Source: Gammaproteobacteria bacterium (GTDB taxonomy: Bacteria; Pseudomonadota; Gammaproteobacteria; GCA-2400775). From it: 54,883 nt of DNA. The translations under genes and the position numbers were made by a program. Shown here piece after piece: positions 1 to 9,393 of this stretch. The notes below the pieces were generated by a model. It saw nothing but the letters and a program-made list of their open reading frames with translations. It was not told where the DNA came from and searched no databases. The stretch covers positions 1-54,883 of the forward strand of contig JAADIY010000009.1 of NCBI GenBank assembly GCA_013151045.1, read 5' to 3'. Position 1 is the stretch's first letter, and each line of letters opens with the position of its first letter.

Positions 1-2
1 TG

Positions 3-641
3 ATGGGTATCTACGGTGGCACCTTTGATCCTATTCACTTTGGTCATTTGCGTTCAGCTTTAGATGTTGCCGAAACACTTTCTTTGTCTCACGTTTTAAT
101 GGTTCCAAGTGCGTCACCACCACACCGGCAAACGCCTGAGGTTTCCGTTTCGCATCGCTGGGAAATGTTGTCTTTGGCCTTGGGTGAGCAAGATATTTTG
201 CAAGCAGATGATAGGGAGATCAGGCGAGAAGGACCTTCTTATACTTACGATACTTTGGCAGAAGTGCGGGCCGAAGTCGGTGACACACCACTTTGTCTGA
301 TTCAAGGTGGCGACGTGTTTGCACAGCTAGATACTTGGTATCGCTGGCAGGAATTATTGGGTTTGGCGCATATCGTTGTTATGCGCCGTGCTGGACAGCA
401 AGTGCAGTGGAGTGATGCAGTCACTCAGCATTACCGTAGTGCTTATCAGGAAGATGGTGCAGTATTGTCGTCACAATCAGCAGGGTGTATCTGTGAGATA
501 GATGTGACGCCTGTGCAAATATCGGCAACTGATATTCGGCAACGATTGTTAGAGAATAAATCGGCTAGGTATTTAGTGCCGGAAAACGTGTATTCATATA
601 TAGAAAAAAACCAGTTATATCAAGGTGTGTCAGAAGTTTAG
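3..641 (+). CDS. nadD: nicotinate-nucleotide adenylyltransferase (start may lie before the window)
   Basis: Transfers AMP from ATP to nicotinate mononucleotide to give deamido-NAD, a late step of cytoplasmic NAD synthesis. The nucleotidyltransferase signature is visible: GGTFDPIHFGH at residues 5-15, with the HxGH histidines, and the ISATDIR motif at 173-179. The length of 212 aa is normal. The ATG at position 3 opens directly into the first beta strand, whereas many NadD proteins carry a few residues before it, so the true start could be just outside the window. rsfS follows after about 50 bases, a common pairing in gammaproteobacteria. Confidence 0.93.
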   Translation: MGIYGGTFDPIHFGHLRSALDVAETLSLSHVLMVPSASPPHRQTPEVSVSHRWEMLSLALGEQDILQADDREIRREGPSYTYDTLAEVRAEVGDTPLCLIQGGDVFAQLDTWYRWQELLGLAHIVVMRRAGQQVQWSDAVTQHYRSAYQEDGAVLSSQSAGCICEIDVTPVQISATDIRQRLLENKSARYLVPENVYSYIEKNQLYQGVSEV

Positions 642-689
642 GCAGCTATTGATATGCCAAATACTTTTAGAGAGAACAGCGGGTAAATT

Positions 690-1052
690 ATGGAATTGAG
701 TGTTCAAGTAGATAATATGAAAGACAAAATTGTTGAAGCGCTGGATGATTTGAAAGCGCAAAACATACTGGCTCTGGATGTGCGTGGGTTGACGTCGATA
801 TCGGACTATATGGTTATCGCCAGTGGTACCTCAGATCGTCATATTCGTTCCATCGCGTCGAAAGTTGTTGAAGAGCTGAAGAAGGCCGGACATCAACCAC
901 TCGGTGTTGAGGGGGAGAATGAAGGCGAATGGGTGTTGGTGGATTTTGGTGATGTCATTGTTCACCTTATGCTTCCACAGGCGCGCGAGTTCTATAAGTT
1001 AGAAAGTTTGTGGGATATCGACAGCCAGGAAGAGCGCGAGCAAAGTCAGTAA
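690..1052 (+). CDS. rsfS: ribosome silencing factor RsfS
   Basis: Binds ribosomal protein L14 (uL14) on the large subunit and blocks joining of the 30S subunit during starvation. The 120-aa protein shows the family core: ALDVRGLTSISDYMVIASG near residues 29-47, then EGENEGEWVLVDFGDVIVHL and the terminal REFYKLESLW. A second ATG at 717 (MKDKIVEAL) would give a start closer to some homologues. The first ATG is kept because it follows a GAGAGAA stretch. It sits in the usual nadD-rsfS-rlmH order. Confidence 0.93.
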   Translation: MELSVQVDNMKDKIVEALDDLKAQNILALDVRGLTSISDYMVIASGTSDRHIRSIASKVVEELKKAGHQPLGVEGENEGEWVLVDFGDVIVHLMLPQAREFYKLESLWDIDSQEEREQSQ

Positions 1053-1092
1053 GGCATTTTAATTCTTACTTTCCGTCCTCTTGTAATAATTT

Positions 1093-1563
1093 ATGCGCAT
1101 ACATCTTATTAGTGTTGGTACTCGTATGCCGGCTTGGGTGAATGATGCTTACCATGATTTCTCTAAGCGTTTGCCCCATGAATGCAGTTTAGTGTTACAA
1201 CAAATAGAAGCTGGCAAGCGCGGTAAAAATACAGATATAAAGCGTCTTATTAGCGGCGAAGGTGATCGCATGCTCGCAGCGATACCAAAAAATGCTTTGT
1301 GTGTTGCCTTAGATGTAGAAGGTCAGCAATGGGGCAGCGAAACACTTGCTGATACGTTGAGCGAGTGGATGGCCAGTGGTGATGATGTGGCGTTGCTCGT
1401 CGGCGGCGCGGATGGCTTGGCGCCAGCGTGTTTGCAGCGTGCGACAGTGCGCTGGTCCTTATCTAAGTTGACTCTGCCGCATATGTTGGTTCGTGTTGTG
1501 CTAGCTGAACAGGTATACCGGGCTTGGAGTATCGGCCGTGGTTTACCTTATCATCGCGGATAG
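1093..1563 (+). CDS. rlmH: 23S rRNA pseudouridine-1915 N3-methyltransferase RlmH
   Basis: SPOUT-fold methyltransferase that modifies pseudouridine 1915 in helix 69 of 23S rRNA, acting on the assembled 70S ribosome with S-adenosylmethionine. At 156 aa it has the expected length. It shows the SAM-knot glycine segment LLVGGADGLAP and the conserved tail RAWSIGRGLPYHRG, whose final YHRG is typical. It follows rsfS by 40 bases and precedes maf by 15 bases, so the three are probably co-transcribed. In many relatives the next genes are mrdA-rodA; here maf follows instead. Confidence 0.95.
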   Translation: MRIHLISVGTRMPAWVNDAYHDFSKRLPHECSLVLQQIEAGKRGKNTDIKRLISGEGDRMLAAIPKNALCVALDVEGQQWGSETLADTLSEWMASGDDVALLVGGADGLAPACLQRATVRWSLSKLTLPHMLVRVVLAEQVYRAWSIGRGLPYHRG

Positions 1564-1578
1564 TGGTTAATCATTACC

Positions 1579-2184
1579 GTGTCTTACGATATTTTTCTGG
1601 CCTCTTCATCACCGCGCCGAGCTGAATTACTACAGCAGATAGGTATCAGTTTTCAACGCTGTAGTGCTGATATAGATGAGGCGCAATTGCCTGGCGAGTT
1701 GGCCCAGGACTATGTTTGTCGCCTTGCCACAGAAAAAGCGCGCGCGGCGCATCAACGAATAGATGATAAATGCCGCCCTGTGCTGGGCGCAGATACTATA
1801 GTTGTGCTTGAGGGGACTATGCTTGGTAAGCCTAAAGATAATGAGCAGGCTGGGCAGATGTTGGCACGTTTATCGAATAACTGGCATGAAGTGTTGACGG
1901 CAGTGACTGTGATCGGCGAAGGTGTCGGTTCGACTGAAACACGGCTTGAGCAGCTATGCAGTCTGACGCGTGTTCATATGCGTGAGCTGACCAATGATGA
2001 AATTATCGCTTATGGTCGTCATGAGGTCGTATTGGACAAAGCCGGCGCGTATGCGGTGCAAGGTATTGCCGCGAGTTTTATTGATCGCATCGAAGGTAGT
2101 TATTCAGGCGTGATGGGCTTGCCGTTGTATGAGACAAGCGAATTATTGAAGCGATTTGGCATTAACGTGCTTAGGCGCAATTAA
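1579..2184 (+). CDS. Maf-family nucleoside triphosphate pyrophosphatase
   Basis: Maf proteins hydrolyse non-canonical or excess nucleoside triphosphates (dTTP/UTP or modified NTPs) to monophosphates. The diagnostic N-terminal loop ASSSPRRAELL is at residues 8-18 and LGADTIVV in the middle third. Start is GTG at 1579, 15 bases after rlmH. The gene directly precedes RNase G, the classic yhdE-rng arrangement, which favours the YhdE (dTTPase/UTPase) branch over YceF, but the specificity residues were not compared, so no symbol is given. Confidence 0.9.
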   Translation: MSYDIFLASSSPRRAELLQQIGISFQRCSADIDEAQLPGELAQDYVCRLATEKARAAHQRIDDKCRPVLGADTIVVLEGTMLGKPKDNEQAGQMLARLSNNWHEVLTAVTVIGEGVGSTETRLEQLCSLTRVHMRELTNDEIIAYGRHEVVLDKAGAYAVQGIAASFIDRIEGSYSGVMGLPLYETSELLKRFGINVLRRN

Positions 2185-2208
2185 ACTGATATTTAATGAA
2201 GAAAAATA

Positions 2209-3717
2209 ATGAATAACGAATTATTAATCAATGTCACGCCTCGTGAGACGCGAGTAGCTTATGTTGAAAACGGACTGTTGCAGGATGTTTTTATCGAGCG
2301 CTCAGGGCGTCAAAGTTTAGTTGGCAATATTTACAAAGGCAAAGTGTGTCGAGTCTTGCCAGGAATGCAAGCTGCTTTTGTTGAGGTAGGCCTTGATAGA
2401 ACGGCTTTTTTACATGTATCAGATGTTGCGGGCGCGCCAGCACGTGTCCATGTCAATGGCGATGCTGATGGCACAAGTAATGATGGCGGTAATGGTCATA
2501 GTGCGGCAAGCGAATACGATATTGCCGAGCTATTAAAAGAAGGCGATGAGATTTTAGTGCAGGTCACCAAGGACCCGATAGGGACTAAAGGCGCGCGTCT
2601 TACCATGCATCTATCGGTTGCGTCACGTTTTTTGGTGTATATGGAAAACATGGACACGATCGGCATTTCGCAGCGTATTGAAGGCGAAGAAGAGCGTGAA
2701 CGTTTGCGTGAGTTAGTGCGTCAAGAGAGTGATGATAGTGTCGGTGGTTATATAGTGCGCACGGCGGCAGAAGGTGCCAGTGCAGAACAGCTACGTGCGG
2801 ATATGGATTTTTTGCAGCGCTTATGGCGTTCCGTTCAACGTCAGGCGAAAAAAACCCCAGTGAGCAAGGTGGTACACGAAGATTTACATTTGGTGGTGCG
2901 CACCATTCGAGACATGACGTGGACGCAAGTGAATAGAATCCGTATTGATTCACGCGAAGCTTATAAAACGGCAGGTGAGGTAGCGAAGAAATTTATTCCT
3001 GAGCTATTGTCGCGCATCGAATATTATCCGGGCGAGCGGCCCATATTTGATTTGTATTCAGTTGAGGATGAAATTCAACGCGCGCTTGACCGAAAAGTGC
3101 CACTTAAATCGGGTGGCTATCTCATTATTGAGCAAACAGAAGCAATGATCACTATTGATATCAATACAGGTGCTTATGTTGGTAGCCGCAATCTAGAAGA
3201 AACGATTTATAAAACCAATTTGGAAGCCGTGCATACGCTGATGCGCCAGCTTCGCCTACGAAATTTGGGCGGTATCATTATTATCGACTTTATTGATATG
3301 GAAGAAGAAGAGCATAAACGCCAAGTGTTACGTGCTTTAGAAAAAGCAGTGGCGTTGGACACAGCAAAAACAGCGATTACTGAGGTGTCACCCTTGGGCT
3401 TGGTCGAAATGTCACGTAAGCGTACGCGTGAAAGCCTTGGCCAATTATTGTGCGAGTCGTGTCCTTCTTGTGATGGTCGAGGTACGGTCAAAACGGCCAA
3501 AACGGTATGTTATGAAATCCTTCGTGATATTTTGCGAGAAGCACGTCAGTATGATGTGAAGCAATATTTGGTTTTGGCGGCACGCGAAGTCGTCGACTTA
3601 TTTCAAGATGAAGAGGCTGCAAGTATTGCCGAGCTGGAAGAGTTTATTGGCAAGCCTATTCGTTTTCAAACTGAACCGCTCTATTTTAGAGATCAGTTTG
3701 ATGTTGTATTGATGTAA
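2209..3717 (+). CDS. rng: ribonuclease G
   Basis: Endoribonuclease of the RNase E/G family, involved in 16S rRNA 5' maturation and mRNA decay. The N-terminal S1 domain (about residues 35-130: LVGNIYKGKVCRVLPGMQAAFV) is followed by the catalytic core with the Mg-binding aspartates (ITIDINTGAYVG and IIIIDFIDM) and a cysteine-rich link (CESCPSCDGRG). The length of 502 aa fits RNase G, lacking the long C-terminal scaffold of RNase E. Inside the S1 domain (about residues 81-102) is a Gly/Asn/Asp-rich insert that looks like a flexible loop. Confidence 0.95.
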   Translation: MNNELLINVTPRETRVAYVENGLLQDVFIERSGRQSLVGNIYKGKVCRVLPGMQAAFVEVGLDRTAFLHVSDVAGAPARVHVNGDADGTSNDGGNGHSAASEYDIAELLKEGDEILVQVTKDPIGTKGARLTMHLSVASRFLVYMENMDTIGISQRIEGEEERERLRELVRQESDDSVGGYIVRTAAEGASAEQLRADMDFLQRLWRSVQRQAKKTPVSKVVHEDLHLVVRTIRDMTWTQVNRIRIDSREAYKTAGEVAKKFIPELLSRIEYYPGERPIFDLYSVEDEIQRALDRKVPLKSGGYLIIEQTEAMITIDINTGAYVGSRNLEETIYKTNLEAVHTLMRQLRLRNLGGIIIIDFIDMEEEEHKRQVLRALEKAVALDTAKTAITEVSPLGLVEMSRKRTRESLGQLLCESCPSCDGRGTVKTAKTVCYEILRDILREARQYDVKQYLVLAAREVVDLFQDEEAASIAELEEFIGKPIRFQTEPLYFRDQFDVVLM

Positions 3718-3804
3718 TTATTTGTAACGTACGCGAATGTTGATCAGATTATTGAGTCTTAGTCGTTATGACAGGTCTGATTGCCATTTTTGGGTGTTTG
3801 TGAG

Positions 3805-6800
3805 GTGAGCGTATTTCGCAACTCTTCTTCGTTTTTGCTCTATAGCTTAGGTATTGTCGTCGTCGTTGCGGCAATTACTTTAAGTTTAGTGCGGCTTGTT
3901 ATTCCCTATGCTGACGACTTTAGCCGGCAAATTCAATCTGCAATCAGTGAACAAGTCGGCCGTGATGTTTCAATAGGTCAGATTGATGCGTCGTGGCACC
4001 ATTTTAAACCCCAAATAGAATTAGAAAATGTCGTGATTGCACTGGCCGACGAACAGACTTTAGAATTTGGTCGGGTATCGCTAGGCGTTGATATTATTGG
4101 TTCGTTTTTGCAGCGTGGCTTAGTCACTAGAGATATTCGCTTAGCGGGGTTTGAGGTGAATATTATTGAAGCGGCTGATGGTCACTTGGCTATGGTCGGT
4201 TTAACTGAGTCCAAGAAACCTTCTGGTGAAGAGAAGAATAAAACTTTACTGCGTTGGTTGTCTAAGCAGCAGCAGGTTGTGATAGAGAATGGCACTTTGT
4301 ATTTTACCAGTGAACGTAAGCCAGAGTTATTGCAAATATTTTCGCGCGTGGGCGTCTACTTTGTTGGGGCAGATGACGAATATCAGGTAGCTGTGCAGGC
4401 CGATTTACCACCCTCTTTAGGTAAAGGTGTCGAGCTGATTGCTGATTTTGATGGTTTCCCTTTATTAGATGCTGATTGGTCAGCACAGAGTTATCTAAAA
4501 TTTGAACAATTTTCAGTGGTGGGTTTGGCCAAAGATTTTTTAAGCTCAATGTTGGATGCAGATAAAGTGAAGGGCGGTGAAGTTGATCTTGAGCTATGGG
4601 CTGAGATAGGCAGTAATCGCTCAGTTGTCGCGCAAGGCAGAATTGCGGCAGAGAACTTGTGGTATGGCTCTGAGTCATCGATGGATTTTGCTGGAGAGTT
4701 AATTATTAATTCTCTAACCGCAGACTATGCCCTGCAAAAAACGGGTGATGAATGGGCAATGGCGCTTGAGCCGCTGCGTTTATCCAGGGTCGGTGCATCA
4801 GAGCAAACCTTCGATTTGCAGATGCGTTATAACAACGATGCGCAAGACCGGTCATTGTTGTTAGGTGTAGGCGCGTATGATGCTAATGAATTTTTAGACC
4901 TTGTGAAGGCGGGCCCATTTCTTTCTTCTCAGCAATTAAAAAGCATCGAAAATATTAGCTTTGGTGGGCAAGTAAGCCATACGACTTTTCATTGGCAGCC
5001 GGGTAATGAAAGTAAGCTAGCACTCTATGCAGAGTTTGATAATGCATTCATACAAAAATCTGAAAAGCTTCCTGGGATCGATAGTATAAATGGTTATGTC
5101 AGTTATCAAGATGATGTTGGCCAACTGTATTTGTCTGCAGCGTCGAGTACCTTTGATGCGCCACAATGGTTTCGTGATTCGCTTGAGTTTGACGAGCTAA
5201 AAGTTGACGCAGGATGGATGCGTTCAGATAAAGCATTATTTTTTGATGTTACTAATATTGTTATTAGCAATGCAGATCTGAATATAAGAGGGGGGGCTTT
5301 TTTTCGTGCTCCAACCGATAAGGCATTGTCGCCTTATATTGATTTGGCTTTGTCATTAGAGCGGGCTGATGTGTCTCAGCGGTCGCGTTATTTGCCTGCT
5401 AAAATTATGCGCCCTAAGTCATTAAAGTGGTATGACCGTGCGCTTAAAAAAGGGCAGATATCTAAAGGTGTTATTGCCTTAAAAGGCCCTCTTAAAAAAT
5501 TTCCTTTTAAAGAGGGTGACGGCGAATTCGTGGTAGACCTGCATATTGACGACGGTGAACTTGAATATGCTAAGGGTTGGCCCGTTATAGAAAACATTAG
5601 CGCAGACCTGAGTATTCATAACGCCAGTGTCGATCTTACTTTAAATAAAGGTGTTGTGATTAATACAGATCTTACTAGTGCACACATGTCGGTGCCAGAC
5701 TTTACGAAAAAGCCTGCGACAATGACGATAGTCAGCACAGCAGTAGGTGATAGTGCCGATGCCTTATTATTTCTTGATCAAAGCCCGCTAAAACAACGCT
5801 TTGAGAAAGCGCTAAAGGTGCTTAATGTAGAAGGTGATAGCACCTTAGCCTTGAAGTTAGATATACCACTACCTGGGCCGGTTAAGGTTTATGGTGAGCT
5901 TGAATTAACTGATAATCGTTTGTCTATTGCTGATGGTGAGTTTGTCGCTGAAAATATCGACGGTACATTGAGTTTTGATCACCAAGGCTTGTATGGCGAG
6001 GCGATTGCGGCGGATATATTTGGTATGAGGGCGTTGGTTGATCTTGAGCCAGTGGTAAAAGACGCTGACCGAGGAACTCATTTTTCTGTGACTGGTGAAG
6101 GGACTATTGAACAATATGCCAAACTTAGTGGGTTGTCTTGGCTAACGAAAATGTCGCAAGGAAAGTCTGCATGGAAAGCAGATGTGACGATTATTGGCGA
6201 TAGGCCCGAGATTTACGTTGAGTCAGATATGGTTGGGATATCCAGCCAGTTTCCGTATCCGCTCTCTAAGCAAGAAGATGATGTTAAGCATTTTTCTATG
6301 GCGACGGTATTGCCTTTTGGTAGCGAGACTGTCTCATTGTCATTCGGTGAGCGTATTCACGCCGAATTAAACCTGAAGCAGGGTGATGAAGGTGGTGAGC
6401 TTTCGTTATTAAATGTTGGTCTTGGTGGTAAACCAGAGAAGCTGATAGTAGGCTCTGAAGGGATAGTGGTTAACGGTAGTGTCGATGAATTTGTATTGGA
6501 AGACTGGATAAATGCATCAGGCCAATTATTTGATGAGAGCCAGTCAGGTGATCCCTTGTCTATTAGTATTAATGCTAATGTAGATAATTTGGATGTATTT
6601 GATTATCGCTGGGCTAATGTGCGCATTGAGGCGCTGCAGCGAAAAGGAAATTGGCAAGCTTCATTGCTTGGTGATGGTCTCAATGGGGAGGTAAAAACCA
6701 CAGTAGTAGATTCTAACGTGCATATCAGCCTTGCTATGGAGCGTTTAGCTTTAGCAGTAAATGAAGATGATGGGCCGGCGGGGAAAGCTTTGGCGGATGG

Positions 6801-7689
6801 TGACCTGGATCCTCGTGACACACCTACTGTTGATGTCAGGATCCAGCAATTTAGCTATGGCGATTTTGAACTTGGTGAGCTGGCATTTAAAACGAGTAAG
6901 GTTAAGCAAGGACAACATATTAAAGATATTGCACTTCGCACACCCAATTTGTTATTGGCGGGTGCCGGAAATTGGACGCAGGTGGCTAATAAGCAGCGCT
7001 CCTCGTTTAATGTTTCTGCAGAGACTAGCGATCTTAGTGCGATGTTAGATGATTTTGATTATGCTGTTGAGAATGTTGATGGTGGTGCGACAAAAGTTGA
7101 TGCTAATGTATTTTGGCAGGGAGTGCCGACGAGTTATAGTCACGAAAAACTGAACGGTCAGTTAGCCTTATCGATCAAAAATATTAGTTTTAGTGATATT
7201 GATCCGGGGGCGGGCCGAGTGTTTGGTTTGTTAAGTATTCAGGCGCTACCGCAACGTCTTAGCTTGGATTTTTCTGATTTGTTTAAAAAGGGATTAAAGA
7301 TCAATACTATTAAGGGGCACTTTGTCGTAAAGAATGGCGATGCCGTGACGGATGATTTGGTTATGAAAGGCCCTGCTGCACGCATTGATATCGCAGGTAG
7401 AATTGGGCTGGTTGAACAAGACTACGACCAAGTTATGGCGGTAACGCCAGCGGTGAGTTCGAGTTTACCATTGGTGGGCGCTGCTGTTGCTGGCCCGGCA
7501 GGTGCGGGTATCGGTACCGCAATTATGTTTTTACATAAACTATTTAATCCAAAAATATTGCACTATAAATACCAGGTCAGTGGTTCTTGGCAAGACCCTG
7601 AGGTGACTTTATTGAGTGCTGCTAAGTCGCAAGATAAGACAAAAACAAAGAAACACAGTGAAAGTGATGATGCAAGCAAAGCAAACTAA
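3805..7689 (+). CDS. yhdP: YhdP family AsmA-like envelope protein (TIGR02099)
   Basis: Very large (about 1294 aa) protein with one N-terminal membrane anchor (FLLYSLGIVVVVAAITLSLV) and a long periplasmic part of repeated beta strands. This is the AsmA-like architecture of inner-to-outer-membrane lipid bridges; YhdP, TamB and YdbH move phospholipid to the outer membrane in E. coli. The end (PLVGAAVAGPAGAGIGTAI then FNPKILHYKYQVSGSWQDPEV) is typical of the family. An upstream TTG at 3781 is in frame, but GTG 3805 places the anchor at the usual distance. It follows rng as in pseudomonads and overlaps the next gene by 20 bases. Confidence 0.92.
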   Translation: MSVFRNSSSFLLYSLGIVVVVAAITLSLVRLVIPYADDFSRQIQSAISEQVGRDVSIGQIDASWHHFKPQIELENVVIALADEQTLEFGRVSLGVDIIGSFLQRGLVTRDIRLAGFEVNIIEAADGHLAMVGLTESKKPSGEEKNKTLLRWLSKQQQVVIENGTLYFTSERKPELLQIFSRVGVYFVGADDEYQVAVQADLPPSLGKGVELIADFDGFPLLDADWSAQSYLKFEQFSVVGLAKDFLSSMLDADKVKGGEVDLELWAEIGSNRSVVAQGRIAAENLWYGSESSMDFAGELIINSLTADYALQKTGDEWAMALEPLRLSRVGASEQTFDLQMRYNNDAQDRSLLLGVGAYDANEFLDLVKAGPFLSSQQLKSIENISFGGQVSHTTFHWQPGNESKLALYAEFDNAFIQKSEKLPGIDSINGYVSYQDDVGQLYLSAASSTFDAPQWFRDSLEFDELKVDAGWMRSDKALFFDVTNIVISNADLNIRGGAFFRAPTDKALSPYIDLALSLERADVSQRSRYLPAKIMRPKSLKWYDRALKKGQISKGVIALKGPLKKFPFKEGDGEFVVDLHIDDGELEYAKGWPVIENISADLSIHNASVDLTLNKGVVINTDLTSAHMSVPDFTKKPATMTIVSTAVGDSADALLFLDQSPLKQRFEKALKVLNVEGDSTLALKLDIPLPGPVKVYGELELTDNRLSIADGEFVAENIDGTLSFDHQGLYGEAIAADIFGMRALVDLEPVVKDADRGTHFSVTGEGTIEQYAKLSGLSWLTKMSQGKSAWKADVTIIGDRPEIYVESDMVGISSQFPYPLSKQEDDVKHFSMATVLPFGSETVSLSFGERIHAELNLKQGDEGGELSLLNVGLGGKPEKLIVGSEGIVVNGSVDEFVLEDWINASGQLFDESQSGDPLSISINANVDNLDVFDYRWANVRIEALQRKGNWQASLLGDGLNGEVKTTVVDSNVHISLAMERLALAVNEDDGPAGKALADGDLDPRDTPTVDVRIQQFSYGDFELGELAFKTSKVKQGQHIKDIALRTPNLLLAGAGNWTQVANKQRSSFNVSAETSDLSAMLDDFDYAVENVDGGATKVDANVFWQGVPTSYSHEKLNGQLALSIKNISFSDIDPGAGRVFGLLSIQALPQRLSLDFSDLFKKGLKINTIKGHFVVKNGDAVTDDLVMKGPAARIDIAGRIGLVEQDYDQVMAVTPAVSSSLPLVGAAVAGPAGAGIGTAIMFLHKLFNPKILHYKYQVSGSWQDPEVTLLSAAKSQDKTKTKKHSESDDASKAN

Positions 7690-8515
7690 ATTTAATATAG
7701 CGGCCATTCAAATGGCATCGGGCCCCAGTGTCAGTGCAAATTTGATGGAGTCGGAGCGACTAATTAATATAGCGGTAGAGCGTGGCGCCAAAATCGTGGT
7801 GCTGCCAGAGAATTTTTCGTTTATGGGCATGGCAGAAAATGAGAAATTACGCGTGGCCGAGGTTGATGGTGCTGGGCTGGTGCAAGATTTTTTGTCTGCG
7901 CAAGCGAGTAAGCATGGAATTTTTTTGATTGGCGGGACAATACCGCTAAGTACGAAAAGCCCTAAACATATTCGTGCGGCGTGCCTCGTTTATGACAGCT
8001 CAGGAGAGCGAGTGGCGCGCTATGACAAAATGCATTTATTTGATGTCAATCTTGAGGAAAGTAACGAGCAATACGCTGAGTCAGAAACAATAGAGCCGGG
8101 AGATGAGGTATGTTGTGTTGATACGCCTTATGGTCGATTGGGGTTGGCGGTGTGTTATGACTTGCGTTTTCCTGAACAGTTTCGTCAGATGGCGGAGAGT
8201 GGTATTGACATTATTGTGTTGCCGTCGGCGTTTACCGCGATTACAGGTAAAGCGCATTGGCAGCACCTAGTCTGTGCAAGAGCTATAGAGAATTTATGTT
8301 ACTTGATTGCCCCAAACCAAGGTGGTTATCATGTTAGCGGTCGTGAAAGTTACGGGCACTCGATGGTTATTGACCCATGGGGTGGTATTGTCGACAGTTT
8401 AGATAGTGGGGCTGGTGTGGTCGTCGCTGAGATTGATCGTGATGTGATTGATCGTGTGCGGAAAAACTTTCCAGTACTAGAGCATCGCCGTTTAGGTTGT
8501 CGGTCACCATTTTAA
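7670..8515 (+). CDS. carbon-nitrogen hydrolase (Nit1/YbeM-like amidase)
   Basis: Nitrilase-superfamily amidase; the closest known role is hydrolysis of deaminated glutathione (metabolite repair). The Glu-Lys-Cys triad is visible as LPENF, YDKMHLFDV and VCYDLRFPE. The reading frame is open further upstream, but the ATG pair at 7667/7670 gives the usual short N-terminus (QTKFNIAAIQMASG). The gene overlaps the end of yhdP, implying translational coupling. About 281 aa, normal length. The substrate cannot be fixed from sequence alone. Confidence 0.88.
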   Translation: MQAKQTKFNIAAIQMASGPSVSANLMESERLINIAVERGAKIVVLPENFSFMGMAENEKLRVAEVDGAGLVQDFLSAQASKHGIFLIGGTIPLSTKSPKHIRAACLVYDSSGERVARYDKMHLFDVNLEESNEQYAESETIEPGDEVCCVDTPYGRLGLAVCYDLRFPEQFRQMAESGIDIIVLPSAFTAITGKAHWQHLVCARAIENLCYLIAPNQGGYHVSGRESYGHSMVIDPWGGIVDSLDSGAGVVVAEIDRDVIDRVRKNFPVLEHRRLGCRSPF

Positions 8516-8539
8516 TTTTTTAGTTACGGGATTGAAGCT

Positions 8540-9346
8540 TTGTCATCAGATATTATTTTGACGATTAAAGACCTCCAGTTTAAATATGGAGAGCGTGTGA
8601 TCGCCGATGGAATGGACGTGCAGATTCAGCGCGGAAAGATTACGACCATCATGGGGCCAAGCGGTACAGGTAAAACGACTTTGCTACGCATGATAGGCGG
8701 TCAGGTTAGGCCGCATGCTGGCAGCATATCCTACGAAGGAAAAAGTATTCCTGATTTGGGTAAGAACGAGCTGTTGCAGGCACGTAAAAGCATGGGGTTG
8801 TTGTTTCAGGCTAGCGCCTTGTTTACCGGTTTAAGTGTGTTTGACAATGTTGCCTTCCCGCTGAGAGAACATACAAAACTATCGGAGCAAATGCTCAGTC
8901 ATTTAGTTTTGTCCAAGCTTGAGGCGGTTGGTTTGCGTGGCGCCGCACAATTGATGCCTGCTGAGCTGTCAGGCGGTATGGCGCGACGAGTGGCTTTGGC
9001 GCGTGCATTTGCGCTTGATCCGCGTTTGATGATGTATGACGAGCCTTTTGTTGGCCAAGATCCAATTACCATGGGTGTTATTACGCGTTTAATAAAGTTG
9101 CTTAATGATAGTTTAGGTATGACCAGTATTATCGTTTCGCATGATGTTCATGAGGCAATGACCATTTCAGATTATGTCTATATGATTTCGGAAGGAAAGG
9201 TGATCGCGAGCGGTACGCCGGATGAATTACGAGAATCTGATTCGCCTTGGGCGCAACAATTTTTGCGTGCTGAACCTGATGGGCCTGTTTCATTTCAATA
9301 TCCGGCAAAAGATTATCAGTCTGATTTGTTTGCTAGTGTCGAGTAA
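8540..9346 (+). CDS. mlaF: phospholipid ABC transporter ATPase MlaF
   Basis: Cytoplasmic ATPase of the MlaFEDB complex that moves phospholipids between the inner membrane and MlaC. Walker A is GPSGTGKTTLL (about residues 40-50), the signature is LSGGMARRVALARA and Walker B is LMMYDEPF, followed by the switch histidine in IIVSHDVHEA. Start is TTG 8540, preceded by an ACGGGA-type ribosome site; no closer ATG fits the family N-terminus. First gene of mlaFEDCB. Confidence 0.95.
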   Translation: MSSDIILTIKDLQFKYGERVIADGMDVQIQRGKITTIMGPSGTGKTTLLRMIGGQVRPHAGSISYEGKSIPDLGKNELLQARKSMGLLFQASALFTGLSVFDNVAFPLREHTKLSEQMLSHLVLSKLEAVGLRGAAQLMPAELSGGMARRVALARAFALDPRLMMYDEPFVGQDPITMGVITRLIKLLNDSLGMTSIIVSHDVHEAMTISDYVYMISEGKVIASGTPDELRESDSPWAQQFLRAEPDGPVSFQYPAKDYQSDLFASVE

Positions 9347-9393
9347 TACGGTTGAGTAATTATGATAGTGTTGATCAAAAGAGAGAGTAAGTA

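Noticed and set aside
2600-2953. 117-codon minus-strand frame inside rng
   Set aside because: Antisense shadow of a well-supported RNase G gene; no ribosome site or recognisable protein.
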